From the NCBI GenBank assembly GCA_035573855.1, contig DATLZU010000035.1:62001-126000 (forward strand): DNA of 64,000 nt, given 5' to 3'. The notes beneath the pieces are model-generated. The model searched no databases. It was not told the DNA's origin and saw only the letters and a list, made by a program, of their open reading frames with translations. Shown in pieces: positions 33,747 through 42,580 of this stretch. The translations under genes were made by a program, and so were the position numbers. Source of the DNA: DATLZU01 sp035573855. Lineage in GTDB: Bacteria > Nitrospirota > Nitrospiria > Nitrospirales > Nitrospiraceae. Each line of letters begins with the position of its first letter. Within the stretch, counting starts at the first letter, position 1.

Positions 33747-34223
33747 ATGAGAGACACACGGTCCAGTGCAACGTTTCGGAACCGCCTGATCCGGGAAGAG
33801 GGAACCAGCCTCATGGAGCTGCTGGTGGTAATCGCCGTCATCGGCGTGGTGACCGTCTGGGGAGGAGAAGGTTTCCTGGCATTGGCCGCCCGACAACAGG
33901 AGAAAGCCGCGGTCGCGGAGATCGCGACGGAGCTGCGGTTCGCTCGTCAGCTGGCGATCGGGCGTCGGGAGCGAGTTCGAGTGGTGTTCGATCCGGGGAA
34001 TGCGAGTCTGAGAACAGAACTGGCAAACGGATCCGGTCGTCTGCTGCGTACATATCGCTACAACGGCAGGAGGACGGTAATCGAGCGGCTCAGCGGCGGC
34101 ACGCAGATCATGTTTCATCCGAATGGGCGCTCCGCCTCTCCTACCACGATCGTGCTCCTGGGCCAGTCGGGGGAACGCCGGACGATCACCGTCAGCATCA
34201 CGGGGAGGGTTGCTCTGTCATGA
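33747..34223 (+). CDS. FimT/GspH-type minor pseudopilin (cassette 1)
   Basis: 158 residues. After a short basic leader comes REEGTSLMELLVVIAVIGVV, a type III signal with Glu at +5 of the presumed mature protein; the usual GFTLIE reads GTSLME. The hydrophobic helix is followed by ELRFARQLAIGRRERVRV, typical of FimT/GspH. Such minor pilins prime pilus assembly. Overlaps the next gene by four bases. Confidence 0.88.
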   Translation: MRDTRSSATFRNRLIREEGTSLMELLVVIAVIGVVTVWGGEGFLALAARQQEKAAVAEIATELRFARQLAIGRRERVRVVFDPGNASLRTELANGSGRLLRTYRYNGRRTVIERLSGGTQIMFHPNGRSASPTTIVLLGQSGERRTITVSITGRVALS

Positions 34224-34753
34224 GCACGGAGGATGTTCGATTCGGGTTGAAGCCATTCCGTCAGGTCGCCCTTGCGATGCGTGCCCAGAAGGGATTCAGC
34301 CTCATCGAGGTCATGATCGCCATGGTAATCCTTTCCATCGGGTTGCTAGGTGCCGTGACGACTTTTGAGTGGGCCGATCGCGGGCTTCGGGAAGGAATCA
34401 CACGGACACGTGCGTTGGCCTTGGTGGAGTCCAAGCTGGAGGTCAAGCGGGCGGTGGCGTGGAATCTGCTGCTCACAGAAGATTGGGATGCGGATGGTCT
34501 GCCCGATGCGGTGATGCGCGACGACGGCGTTGAGCCGGATGAGATCGCCGGCGATCGGGTCTACACGGCAAGTTCCGATCACCAGGGCATCCGTCTTGTC
34601 TGGACGGTGGCGATGGACCACCCCGGTCCCCTGGCGTATGCCGGATCGGTTGTGATCCATGTTCGAGCCGACTATCCGACGGCGAGCGGTCAACGTCGAG
34701 CGGTGCGGCTCGGCACGGTGCGGGCGAATCCGCAGTTTGTCGGCTTGCGATAG
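34220..34753 (+). CDS. PilV-type minor pseudopilin (cassette 1)
   Basis: 177 residues with a prepilin motif QKGFSLIEVMIAMVILSIGL about 27 residues from the start. ALALVESKLEVKRAV follows the helix as in PilV/GspI proteins. The C-terminal part is an Ig-like/immunoglobulin-fold-length beta region I cannot assign further. The ATG at 34220 lies inside the stop of the preceding pilin gene. Confidence 0.88.
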   Translation: MSTEDVRFGLKPFRQVALAMRAQKGFSLIEVMIAMVILSIGLLGAVTTFEWADRGLREGITRTRALALVESKLEVKRAVAWNLLLTEDWDADGLPDAVMRDDGVEPDEIAGDRVYTASSDHQGIRLVWTVAMDHPGPLAYAGSVVIHVRADYPTASGQRRAVRLGTVRANPQFVGLR

Positions 34754-34788
34754 AACGTTTCCTGAGTATGTGACCAGAGGGATTATTT

Positions 34789-35526
34789 ATGGGGATGGCG
34801 AAGTCGCTGGGCGATGAGCAAGGCGCGACGCTGATCGAGTTGTTGATCGCCATGACGGCCGGGGCGGTCGTGTTTTCGGCGGTTCTGCAAACGCTCCATC
34901 ACTGCCAATGGCGGTTTCATACCCAGCAGGACACGATCGCCCGCCACCAGGATCTTCGCCTGGGGCTGGAGGTGATGGCCAGCGAGCTCCGTTTGGCTGG
35001 ATCCGGCTTCTCACCGGCCGATCGGCCGGTGCGGAAAGCTGACTCCCAGGAAATCGAGTTTGCGGCGAACCTCGGTGGCTATGTGACGACGTTAGCGCAG
35101 CCGGTCATGGCGGGTCAGCAAGAGCTCGTGGTCGGTGATGGTACCGACTGGCCTAAAGGAAAGCGCATTGTGGTGTGTGCGGCGGAGCAGTGCGCGGAAG
35201 GGCGATTGGCCAAGGACGGTCAGCGTACCAGGCTGACACTGATCGCGCCGCTGGGACAGTTCTTCCCGTCGGGTAGCGTCGTCTCCGTCTCCAACGATGT
35301 TCGTTACTACCTGGGCCATGACGGGCGCGGCGTGACCCGGGTCATGCGCATGGTGGACGGCGGCGCCGGTACGCTGATCGGCGACGTCGCGCATTTCGAG
35401 CTGAAATACTTCGATCGAGAGGGGAGGCCCGCCCGCGCGCCGGACCGCGTGGCCCGGATTCGCGTAGAAGTAGCGGTCAGTCGCGCGCCAACGATGGTGA
35501 TTCAGGAAATCGGACTCCGCGGGTAG
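34789..35526 (+). CDS. PilW/GspJ-type minor pseudopilin (cassette 1)
   Basis: 245 residues, prepilin motif EQGATLIELLIAMTAGAVVF right after a ten-residue leader, then the PilW signature RLGLEVMASELRLAGSGFSP. PilW proteins work with PilV, PilX and PilY1 at the pilus tip. The ATG follows AGGGATTATTT. Confidence 0.9.
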   Translation: MGMAKSLGDEQGATLIELLIAMTAGAVVFSAVLQTLHHCQWRFHTQQDTIARHQDLRLGLEVMASELRLAGSGFSPADRPVRKADSQEIEFAANLGGYVTTLAQPVMAGQQELVVGDGTDWPKGKRIVVCAAEQCAEGRLAKDGQRTRLTLIAPLGQFFPSGSVVSVSNDVRYYLGHDGRGVTRVMRMVDGGAGTLIGDVAHFELKYFDREGRPARAPDRVARIRVEVAVSRAPTMVIQEIGLRG

Positions 35527-35538
35527 GGGGAGGTGCCA

Positions 35539-37044
35539 ATGAATGGAAGATCGGCAAGTGCTCGAGCGTCAGGGAAAAAGAGGGCCGGGATCGTGAATGA
35601 GCGGGGGATGGTTTTGTTGGGAACTGTTCTGACCCTGCTGATTCTCGCAGTGCTGGGAATGACATCCCTCAATTTAGCTGGCCTGGAAATTCAGGCGGCC
35701 GGCGCGACCAGGGAGGAGAGAACGGCTCAGCATCTGGCCGAGGCCGCAGTGGATCAGGTGATGACGTGGTTCCACGATCCTGGTGCTGCGCCGGAGGGAC
35801 CGGTGGGAGCGCTGCTTGCGAAACGATTCGAACTGCCCGGAAGCGGCCCGTCGTTTTTCGACGCGCAGGGACGGTCACAGTTTACGGGTACGGCCGAGAA
35901 ACCGGACGTGCTGTTCGACGCGACGCAGCCCGCCCATGATGAGCTGTTAAACGGGCCGACAGCCGGATGGTTTCGGTCGCTGCGAGGGCTTGGTCGGGTA
36001 CTCAAGCTCAAGGTGTACAGGCCGACGCGACCCGGTTTGCTGTGCACGATTGAGGCCACGGCAGCGGCCGCCTCTCCGGGGTCACCGGGGCTCGCCAGAA
36101 CCGTGTCGGTGCAGTTGGGGACACGCACCATTCCTGCCGTCCGAGCAGCCGTCCAGGCAGCCGGGCTTCTCGCCACAGCCACCGGAGGTGCGTCAGCGCC
36201 GGTCGAGGTCCATTGGGGCGATCTAAAAGTGGGAGGAGATGTCCGGTGGAACACGATCGATGCGGTGCCGCTCAAAACGGATCTTGCGCCGGTCACGGGT
36301 CAATCGTATTCGGAGATGGCACGCCGCGAAGACCGATGGGTCGAGATCTGGGTTGGCGGCTCTGTATCGTTCGGCGCCACGAGTCCGGCGACTGGAGTCT
36401 CCCTGCCCGTGAATATCCATCCGTGGCAGGAACCTGTTCCGGGATTACGGATGGATCAATGGGACTACGAGAGCCTCAAACACGCTGCGCTGTTGTACGG
36501 GCGTTACTATGCCAGAGGCCGAGACAGCCTGCTCTATCCCGACGGTATCGTCGAGCCGGGGCGCGGGGTGACTGCGGACGAGGTATTTGCCTCCGGTGGC
36601 GTGGGCGATCATCGCGGGCTTGTGTTCATCGATACCCTCGATCGGCTCCCGCCGCGTGCGGATAACTTAGGGACCATCGCCGTTGCAACGGACTATGCGG
36701 AAGGGCTGTTTGTGGTCAATGCGCACCTCTCGTGGAAGCCGCGCGGAACGGGGCGGCCGGTGCCGGCTCTCAGTCCGCCCCGCGAGGGGCTCACGTCCTT
36801 GGCGACGCGGGTGCCCGTTCAGTTGAGCGGAGTGCATCTGCAGGGGGTCGTGTATACCGCCGGCAACTTATTATTCGAAGGCCGGCCGCGAGTCTATGGG
36901 GCAGTGCTCGCCGCCGGTTCGCTCGGAGAAGCCGGCGGGACAGGGAACTCACTCGAAGTCTGGTACAACCACGACCTGCGCGGCGGGCTCGTGCGGGGAC
37001 TCCCGTTGGTCTATCCGGCAGCCGGAACGTGGCAACTTCAGTAG
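35539..37044 (+). CDS. PilX-like minor pilin with a very long C-terminal domain
   Basis: 501 residues. The N-terminal NERGMVLLGTVLTLLILAVL helix without Glu+5 and the LAGLEIQAAGATREERTAQHLAEAAVD region match PilX N-terminal domains, which usually belong to proteins of 150-250 residues. Here about 400 residues follow, with repeated short beta-like segments (VHWGDLKVGGDVRW, GVVYTAGNLLFEGRPRVYGAV) suggesting a beta-helix or bactofilin-like exposed domain. ATG 35539 is preceded by GGGGGAGG. The fold of the long part is inference from pattern only. Confidence 0.75.
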   Translation: MNGRSASARASGKKRAGIVNERGMVLLGTVLTLLILAVLGMTSLNLAGLEIQAAGATREERTAQHLAEAAVDQVMTWFHDPGAAPEGPVGALLAKRFELPGSGPSFFDAQGRSQFTGTAEKPDVLFDATQPAHDELLNGPTAGWFRSLRGLGRVLKLKVYRPTRPGLLCTIEATAAAASPGSPGLARTVSVQLGTRTIPAVRAAVQAAGLLATATGGASAPVEVHWGDLKVGGDVRWNTIDAVPLKTDLAPVTGQSYSEMARREDRWVEIWVGGSVSFGATSPATGVSLPVNIHPWQEPVPGLRMDQWDYESLKHAALLYGRYYARGRDSLLYPDGIVEPGRGVTADEVFASGGVGDHRGLVFIDTLDRLPPRADNLGTIAVATDYAEGLFVVNAHLSWKPRGTGRPVPALSPPREGLTSLATRVPVQLSGVHLQGVVYTAGNLLFEGRPRVYGAVLAAGSLGEAGGTGNSLEVWYNHDLRGGLVRGLPLVYPAAGTWQLQ

Positions 37045-37175
37045 TCTTAAAGCAGGCCTGATCATATTTGCCCGGTGGTTGGACGGGGCCCGAGTCTGTC
37101 CGTGCCGCGATGATCGATGAGTTTCGTTAACCTGGCGGACATGCCTATGCTTCGGGGATGAGGAGTGATCTGTAT

Positions 37176-39011
37176 ATGGTTGTGACAATCGGAAATCGTC
37201 ATGACACCGTCCGTTCGAGAGAGGGCTGCGGTGACCGGTCTCCTGTGAAAGAGAGAGTCAGGTGGACATCGCCCGTCCCGGCGGTGGAGAGGGGAATGTT
37301 CGAGTATCTGATCCGCAACGGCCTGCTCAGTGCCGCCGACCTCGATACGGCGATCGAAGAGTCGAAGCGGCGCGCCATCGACCTGGAATCGCTCTTACTG
37401 GATGCCTACCATGTGCCGAAGATGGAACTCGGCAGGTCGTTGGCCGAGTACTACCGCTGTCCCTATACGCCCTATGATGACCGGACGGTCGTGAATCCCG
37501 CGCTGCTGAGGAACCTGAGTCACGATTATCTCAAGAGGAACCATTGGATTCCGTTGAGACGGGACAATAACCTGCTGGAGGTCGTGATTGACAATCCGCA
37601 CGATATCGACAAGGGCTCGGACATCAAACGCGCCTTTCCCGGGTTGGCTGTCCGCTTCACGGTCGGGCTCAAGCGGGACATCGAGCAGTTTCTTCTGACC
37701 GCCGTAGGCCGTGTAGCGACCGGTTCCATCAGCGATATTCTTGGCGAACTCATCAGCGAGGCGCAGTTGGAGCAGTGCGAGGAGGCGGGCAGCACGGTCA
37801 TCGATGAAAACGACAGCGCAATCGTCCGGCTGACGAACCAGATCATCGCCGAAGCCGACCGTCGGGGTGCGTCCGACATTCACATTGAGCCGTATTCCGA
37901 TCACAAGGAAACGGCGGTGCGGTTCCGCGTGGATGGAACCTGTTTCACCTATATGAAGATCCCGCCCGCCTACCGGCGGGCGGTCGTGTCCCGCATCAAG
38001 ATCATGGCCAATCTCGACATCGCCGAACGCCGGAAGCCGCAGGACGGGAAAATTCGGTTCAAGCTCAATAAAGAGCGGCAAATCGAACTGCGGGTGGCGA
38101 CCCTCCCTACGGCCGGTTCCAACGAAGACGTGGTGATACGGCTCCTGACCGCCAAAGGACCGATGCCCTTGGACGCCATGGATTTCGCTTCACGGACGCT
38201 CACGACCATCAAAGAATTGGCGGAGAAGCCCTATGGGATCGTCCTGTGTGTCGGACCGACGGGTTCCGGCAAGACCACGACGTTGCATGCGATTCTGGGT
38301 TACATCAATACCGACGAGCGAAAGATTTGGACGGCCGAGGATCCGATTGAAATCACCCAGGAAGGGCTGCGGCAAGTTCAGGTCCAGCCCAAGATCGGCT
38401 TCACCTTTGCGACGGCAATGCGGGCGTTTTTGCGGGCCGACCCGGATGTGATCATGATCGGAGAAATGCGCGACAAGGAAACCGCCGACATCGCGATCGA
38501 GGCGTCGCTAACAGGCCATCTGGTATTCAGCACGCTTCACACCAACAGCGCGGTGGAGACCGTGACCCGCTTGTTGGATCTGGGCTGTGACCCCTTCAAC
38601 TTCGCCGACGCCATGCTGGGGGTGCTGGCCACCAGATTGTGTAAACGCATTTGTCGTGGGTGCCGGGAAGCCTACCATCCGACAAGACACGAATATGACG
38701 AACTGGTCCACGCGTATGGCGCGAACCATTGGCCGAAGCTCGGTATTGAGTACACCGACGAATTTCGGTTGTATCGCGGGCGGGGCTGCGACGCCTGTAA
38801 CGGAACCGGATTTAGGGGACGCGTGCCGCTGCATGAATTGCTGCGTGCCTCGGAAGATATGAAACAGCTCATCCAATCCAGAGCGAGAACTTCAGAGATG
38901 CTGGCCGTTGCGATGAAGGAGGGGATGACGACGCTGGTCCAGGACGGAATCGAAAAAGTGCTCAAAGGCGTGACGACGCTCAAACAGGTCAGGGCCGTCG
39001 CGCTGAAATAG
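37176..39011 (+). CDS. Type IV pilus assembly ATPase, PilB/GspE family
   Basis: Hexameric secretion ATPase powering pilus extension. N-terminal MshEN/GSPII_E domain (FEYLIRNGLLSAADLDTAIE), then the core: DIHIEPYSDHKETAVRFRVDG, Walker A GPTGSGKTTTL (about residue 360), Asp box TAEDPIE, Walker B VIMIGEMRD and HLVFSTLHTNSA. The tetracysteine zinc motif CRGC...CDAC marks PilB/GspE rather than PilT. ATG 37176 has AGGAG ten bases upstream; ATG 37158 or 37296 are alternatives, since the first 40 residues look unconserved. No PilC platform or PilT follows. Confidence 0.9.
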   Translation: MVVTIGNRHDTVRSREGCGDRSPVKERVRWTSPVPAVERGMFEYLIRNGLLSAADLDTAIEESKRRAIDLESLLLDAYHVPKMELGRSLAEYYRCPYTPYDDRTVVNPALLRNLSHDYLKRNHWIPLRRDNNLLEVVIDNPHDIDKGSDIKRAFPGLAVRFTVGLKRDIEQFLLTAVGRVATGSISDILGELISEAQLEQCEEAGSTVIDENDSAIVRLTNQIIAEADRRGASDIHIEPYSDHKETAVRFRVDGTCFTYMKIPPAYRRAVVSRIKIMANLDIAERRKPQDGKIRFKLNKERQIELRVATLPTAGSNEDVVIRLLTAKGPMPLDAMDFASRTLTTIKELAEKPYGIVLCVGPTGSGKTTTLHAILGYINTDERKIWTAEDPIEITQEGLRQVQVQPKIGFTFATAMRAFLRADPDVIMIGEMRDKETADIAIEASLTGHLVFSTLHTNSAVETVTRLLDLGCDPFNFADAMLGVLATRLCKRICRGCREAYHPTRHEYDELVHAYGANHWPKLGIEYTDEFRLYRGRGCDACNGTGFRGRVPLHELLRASEDMKQLIQSRARTSEMLAVAMKEGMTTLVQDGIEKVLKGVTTLKQVRAVALK

Positions 39012-39345
39012 CAGACAGGCCGTCAACCTGCCGGTAAGCGACTGGGGAACGCCTCCTCCACATGCCCGCCATCTCGCCCACCTCCTGCCCGATCGCCTCC
39101 GCTGAGGGCCGAATGCTCTTGTGCCCACTGGTGTAACGGGGCCGTGCCCGGCTACTTGTTAGCCGGAAGCTGAAAATGGTCCGATGCGGCAAGCTGTTCG
39201 CGGCCTGTTGAGTGGGCGCGGCCGGTCAGTTCATGACGAAAATTGTCATAAAGAAAGACCGGCGAAGTGCGAATTTGTACTCCACCAAATGAGGGGTAAC
39301 AACGTGAAATCAACCAGTTGGAAGATCACTCTCTTCTCAATCTGA
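39012..39345. other. Non-coding spacer between the two pilin cassettes
   Basis: No supportable gene. It contains the inverted repeat GGCTACTTGTTAGCC near 39149 and AT-richer sequence after 39235 (GACGAAAATTGTCATAAAGAAAG), as expected of a regulatory region upstream of the sigma-54-like element. Confidence 0.4.
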
Positions 39346-39361
39346 GGGCACGGCACTTGCT
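39346..39361 (+). promoter_or_regulatory. Sigma-54-type promoter before the second minor-pilin cassette
   Basis: GGGCACGGCACTTGCT fits TGGCACG-N4-TTGCW at all but the first base, with GG (39347-39348) and GC (39359-39360) exactly ten bases apart. Predicted start near 39372, only a few bases before the ATG at 39377, which would give a nearly leaderless mRNA. Pilin genes of other bacteria are driven by sigma-54 with PilR. No enhancer-binding protein is in the window. Confidence 0.55.
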
Positions 39362-39376
39362 CACCTTTGTCGCGCT

Positions 39377-39871
39377 ATGTCTGCCGGTTTGCCGAAATCT
39401 GGCCATGTCGACATACCCGGAGAACGGGGATTTACATTTCTGGAAATGATGACCGTCATCACGATTATCGGGATCGGCGCGGCGTTGGCGGTTCCGAGTT
39501 ATACACAATGGAATGCGCGTTACCAGCTACGACAAGCGGTCACCGAGATCAACACTCAACTAGCACTCGCCAGGTTGGCGGCCATGAACAGAAATATGGC
39601 GGTCACTGTGACGGTGAGCGCCGTCGGGGGAAAAGTCACAGTGACGACAACGGATGTGTCAGGTGCGCAGGTGTTGCCGACGCAGGCGATGATGGTCCAC
39701 GTGACCAACGTCGCGGGAGGACCAGTGCAGTTTAACTCGCTTGGCCTGCGATCCGGCGGCGGAGCAGGGAACCAAACGCTGACGGTGACGAACACTCAGG
39801 GATTGACCTATTCGATCAAGATCACCCCGGGCGGGAAAGCGACCTGGTGCGCAAGCCCGACCTGTCCCTGA
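39377..39871 (+). CDS. FimT/GspH-type minor pilin (cassette 2)
   Basis: 164 residues. Canonical type III signal ERGFTFLEMMTVITIIGIGA with Glu+5, then VTEINTQLALARLAAMNRN as in FimT. The rest is Thr/Val-rich beta sequence, ending with two cysteines (WCASPTCP) that could form a terminal disulfide. A downstream TTG at 39389 is an alternative start because of the adjacent promoter element. Confidence 0.9.
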   Translation: MSAGLPKSGHVDIPGERGFTFLEMMTVITIIGIGAALAVPSYTQWNARYQLRQAVTEINTQLALARLAAMNRNMAVTVTVSAVGGKVTVTTTDVSGAQVLPTQAMMVHVTNVAGGPVQFNSLGLRSGGGAGNQTLTVTNTQGLTYSIKITPGGKATWCASPTCP

Positions 39872-39884
39872 AGACGAGAACGCC

Positions 39885-40370
39885 ATGCACGCAACGCGTT
39901 CAGCGCAGTCGGGTTTTACGTTGATCGAAGGCATGATCGCGGCCGTGGTTCTGGGCGCCGGCCTTTTAGCGCTCTCGGGGATGCAGGCCATCTCGTTCGG
40001 ACGCAACGTCGATGCCAATGAGTTGACGAGAGTCACGAACCTCGCAGCCGACATGCTGGAACGGATTCAGTTCAATCGACGAAACGTTCTTGCGTACAAC
40101 AACATCGACACCTTGAACGCCGCGACGCAACCGCCGACGAGTCAGCCCATGGCTCGCGGCGACTATGCCCAGTGGCAGGCGTTGCTGAATTCCTCCGGCC
40201 TGGCCGGGGTGCAGGGGCGCGTCACCGTGGCGGCGATAGGGCCGACCACACCGCCGCTGAATCAGAACTCGGTGACGGTGACGATCACGTGGAGCGGTTC
40301 TGTGCGAGGGGAGACGAGCGTGATGCGAAACAAGGTCGTCACGCTCACGACGGTGGTGTCGCCGGAATGA
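39885..40370 (+). CDS. PilV-type minor pilin (cassette 2)
   Basis: 161 residues with AQSGFTLIEGMIAAVVLGAG near the start and VTNLAADMLERIQFNRRNVL after the helix, the PilV pattern. The C-terminal region VTVTITWSGSVRGET is a typical PilV ending. Overlaps pilW by ATGA. Confidence 0.9.
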   Translation: MHATRSAQSGFTLIEGMIAAVVLGAGLLALSGMQAISFGRNVDANELTRVTNLAADMLERIQFNRRNVLAYNNIDTLNAATQPPTSQPMARGDYAQWQALLNSSGLAGVQGRVTVAAIGPTTPPLNQNSVTVTITWSGSVRGETSVMRNKVVTLTTVVSPE

Positions 40371-41494
40371 AAACCACCGGAACGAATCGAAGCCGGGTCT
40401 ACGGAGAGGAGCGCGGCGTGACGCTCGTCGAGCTCATGGCGGGCATCTTTGTCACGCTCGTGGTGGTCGCGGCGGGTTTTACGGCGCTCAACACGACCAA
40501 CAAAGCCGTTCGCGCTAACGATCAAACCGTGGATACGCAACAGAATGTGCGGGTGGCGATGGAATTGCTTTCGCGCGATATCAAGCTGGCCGGGTTCGGC
40601 ATGGTCAATCAAGTAGGGGCGTGCGCGCTGGCCGGATCGCCTGCGGCCATCGTCCCTGCGGACAACAATCCCGGCGGGGCCGATGCCGGTCCGGATTCCA
40701 TTTCGCTGGTCGTTCCGACGACCAGTTCGACGCCGCCGCTGTGGACGCTCGCCAGCGCCGTCGGGCCCGGCTTCAACCAAATCACGCTCCAAGCCGGTGC
40801 CGTGGCCGAGATGGTGGCGGTCGGTCTCAATCCGGCGCAACCGACCGCCGCGCAAATTTCGATCAATGGCGCAGTCACGGCGACCGTCGCCACGATCAGC
40901 GGCGATACGTTAACGCTCTCGAACGCGATCGCTCCACCGGCGACGTTTCTCGCGGGAACCCCGGTTTATCTGCTGCAGTGCGTCACGTACCAAGTGATAC
41001 GCTCTCCCGATAACAACGCGCTCTGCGGCGGAAACGCGCCCTGCCTGGTGCGCGGCGTCACGGCTGCGCTCAACTGTGATGTCGTGAACAGTCTTTGCGC
41101 GCCCATCACGGATGGCATTGAAGATATCCAATTCGCATACGCGTGTGACGGCTGTAATGCGACGGTGAACGGTGGAGTGGCGGACGGAGTCGTCGATGAC
41201 CAGAACGCATCCAACACGTTTGACCAAGCGGATTTCATCACCAACAGCGCTTGGACCTTGGCACCGTTGACTCCGGACAAAATCCGACTCGTCCAGGTCA
41301 ACGTGGTGGCTCGACAGACCGTGGCCGATCGGGGGTTCGGCGAGGGCCGGACGGCGATGACGGCAACCGCCGTGCCATTGGTCATCAGCGACCACAACCA
41401 CGCCGCCGATGCCGCGTATGATCCCGTCACGTATCCGCAGTTCCGCCGGCGGGTGCTGACGCGGACCGTGCAGACGAGGAACTTGGGGCTCTGA
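40367..41494 (+). CDS. PilW-type minor pilin (cassette 2)
   Basis: 375 residues starting at ATG 40367 inside the pilV stop. ERGVTLVELMAGIFVTLVVV is the prepilin motif with Glu+5, followed by QNVRVAMELLSRDIKLAGFG, the PilW signature. The long middle section is unconserved; GIEDIQFAYACDGCNA and the ending RRRVLTRTVQTRNLGL are typical PilW elements. In-frame sequence upstream of 40367 overlaps pilV and is not the start. Confidence 0.92.
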   Translation: MKTTGTNRSRVYGEERGVTLVELMAGIFVTLVVVAAGFTALNTTNKAVRANDQTVDTQQNVRVAMELLSRDIKLAGFGMVNQVGACALAGSPAAIVPADNNPGGADAGPDSISLVVPTTSSTPPLWTLASAVGPGFNQITLQAGAVAEMVAVGLNPAQPTAAQISINGAVTATVATISGDTLTLSNAIAPPATFLAGTPVYLLQCVTYQVIRSPDNNALCGGNAPCLVRGVTAALNCDVVNSLCAPITDGIEDIQFAYACDGCNATVNGGVADGVVDDQNASNTFDQADFITNSAWTLAPLTPDKIRLVQVNVVARQTVADRGFGEGRTAMTATAVPLVISDHNHAADAAYDPVTYPQFRRRVLTRTVQTRNLGL

Positions 41495-41526
41495 ACAAAT
41501 GGGCGGCGGACGGAGACCGTCGGGAG

Positions 41527-42147
41527 ATGACCAAAACCGAGCGCGGGTTTACCGGAAACCAGCGAGGCGTGGCCTTCCTGACGGTCATGCTGCTGCTGCT
41601 GATCCTGACGGTCATCGGAGTCGCGGCGGTGACGGTCAGCGGACTGGAGAACCGGATTGCGGGACTCGCGCGAACAAGCGAAGCGGCATCCAGCGCGGCC
41701 GAATCATGTTTGGGGACGGCGGTGAACATTATCCAACAGACCATCGACCAGGGTTCGTTGCCGGCGACGTTCTTGAGCAATGCGACCCCGGCCGGCCCTG
41801 TGCCGCAGACCAATGCCACCGTGCTCAATCAAGAGATCCTGGGGCAATCGGACAACAATCCCGATGTGGCCGACGGAACAGGGGCCGTGCCGAACCTGGT
41901 GCAGACGGTCGGAGCCTACACCGTGAACGGCGACATCGACCGGTTGTATGCCAAAGCGAAAGCAGGCTCCGGCATGCAAATGTTCGGCGGATACGAAGGA
42001 ACGGCTGGAGGGTCCTCGGCGGGCGGCGTCGACATTCTCTACCGTGTGAACTGCGTGGCGAGAAACGCCGCCACAGGCGCGAGCAGCCGAATCACCGCGA
42101 TCTACGCCTGCACGATGACGGGCGAAAGCTGTCAGAAACAACTATAG
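41527..42147 (+). CDS. PilX-type minor pilin (cassette 2)
   Basis: 206 residues. NQRGVAFLTVMLLLLILTVI lacks Glu+5 as PilX does, then AAVTVSGLENRIAGLARTSE and AAESCLGTA. A C-terminal pair of cysteines (YACTMTGESC) could close a disulfide loop. In Pseudomonas and relatives PilX incorporates into the pilus with PilV/PilW and supports PilY1. Confidence 0.88.
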   Translation: MTKTERGFTGNQRGVAFLTVMLLLLILTVIGVAAVTVSGLENRIAGLARTSEAASSAAESCLGTAVNIIQQTIDQGSLPATFLSNATPAGPVPQTNATVLNQEILGQSDNNPDVADGTGAVPNLVQTVGAYTVNGDIDRLYAKAKAGSGMQMFGGYEGTAGGSSAGGVDILYRVNCVARNAATGASSRITAIYACTMTGESCQKQL

Positions 42148-42156
42148 GAGTCGACC

Positions 42157-42501
42157 ATGGACACGCGAATGAGAGCACGGCGCCAGCGGTTCGTTTTCTC
42201 CTTAGCGGTCGTGGCCTTGCTCATCGGCGGCTTACCGAAAATGGCACGAGCAGCGGTTGAGGCGCAAACAGGGCAGCCAACCGCGTCCGTAAGCAACTTC
42301 CAGTCCGGGCTGGTGACATCGGCGAAAAGCGGAACGACGCTGCAAATCAACAACACGAACTTTACCCTCAAGCCTCAAGTGATCATCAAGGACGATGAGG
42401 GGAGGCTGAGGGACGAACGTGAATTGTTGCCCGGGGTGCAGGTTCAGTATCACCTGAAAGAAGGGCAGATCGATCAGATCATGATCGTCCTTCCCAAATG
42501 A
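42157..42501 (+). CDS. Small exported protein between pilX and pilY1
   Basis: 114 residues with a signal peptide (basic RARRQRF then VFSLAVVALLIGGL, likely cleavage after ARA). The mature part includes SGTTLQINNTNFTLKPQVII and LLPGVQVQYHLKEGQIDQIM. Its position matches PilY2-like or other small pilus-associated exports, but I do not recognise a family. No cysteines in the mature protein. Confidence 0.75.
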   Translation: MDTRMRARRQRFVFSLAVVALLIGGLPKMARAAVEAQTGQPTASVSNFQSGLVTSAKSGTTLQINNTNFTLKPQVIIKDDEGRLRDERELLPGVQVQYHLKEGQIDQIMIVLPK

Positions 42502-42580
42502 CCCGACGATGATTCACGGATCACGGGATTGGACGCAAGTGGAATCGATGCCGATCCATGCAACACGCGGAGGCCAGACG

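Noticed and set aside
33668..34753. Single 361-residue protein covering FimT and PilV of cassette 1
   Set aside because: The first half is an out-of-frame shadow of the FimT gene; the real PilV start is the ATG at 34220 in an ATGA overlap.
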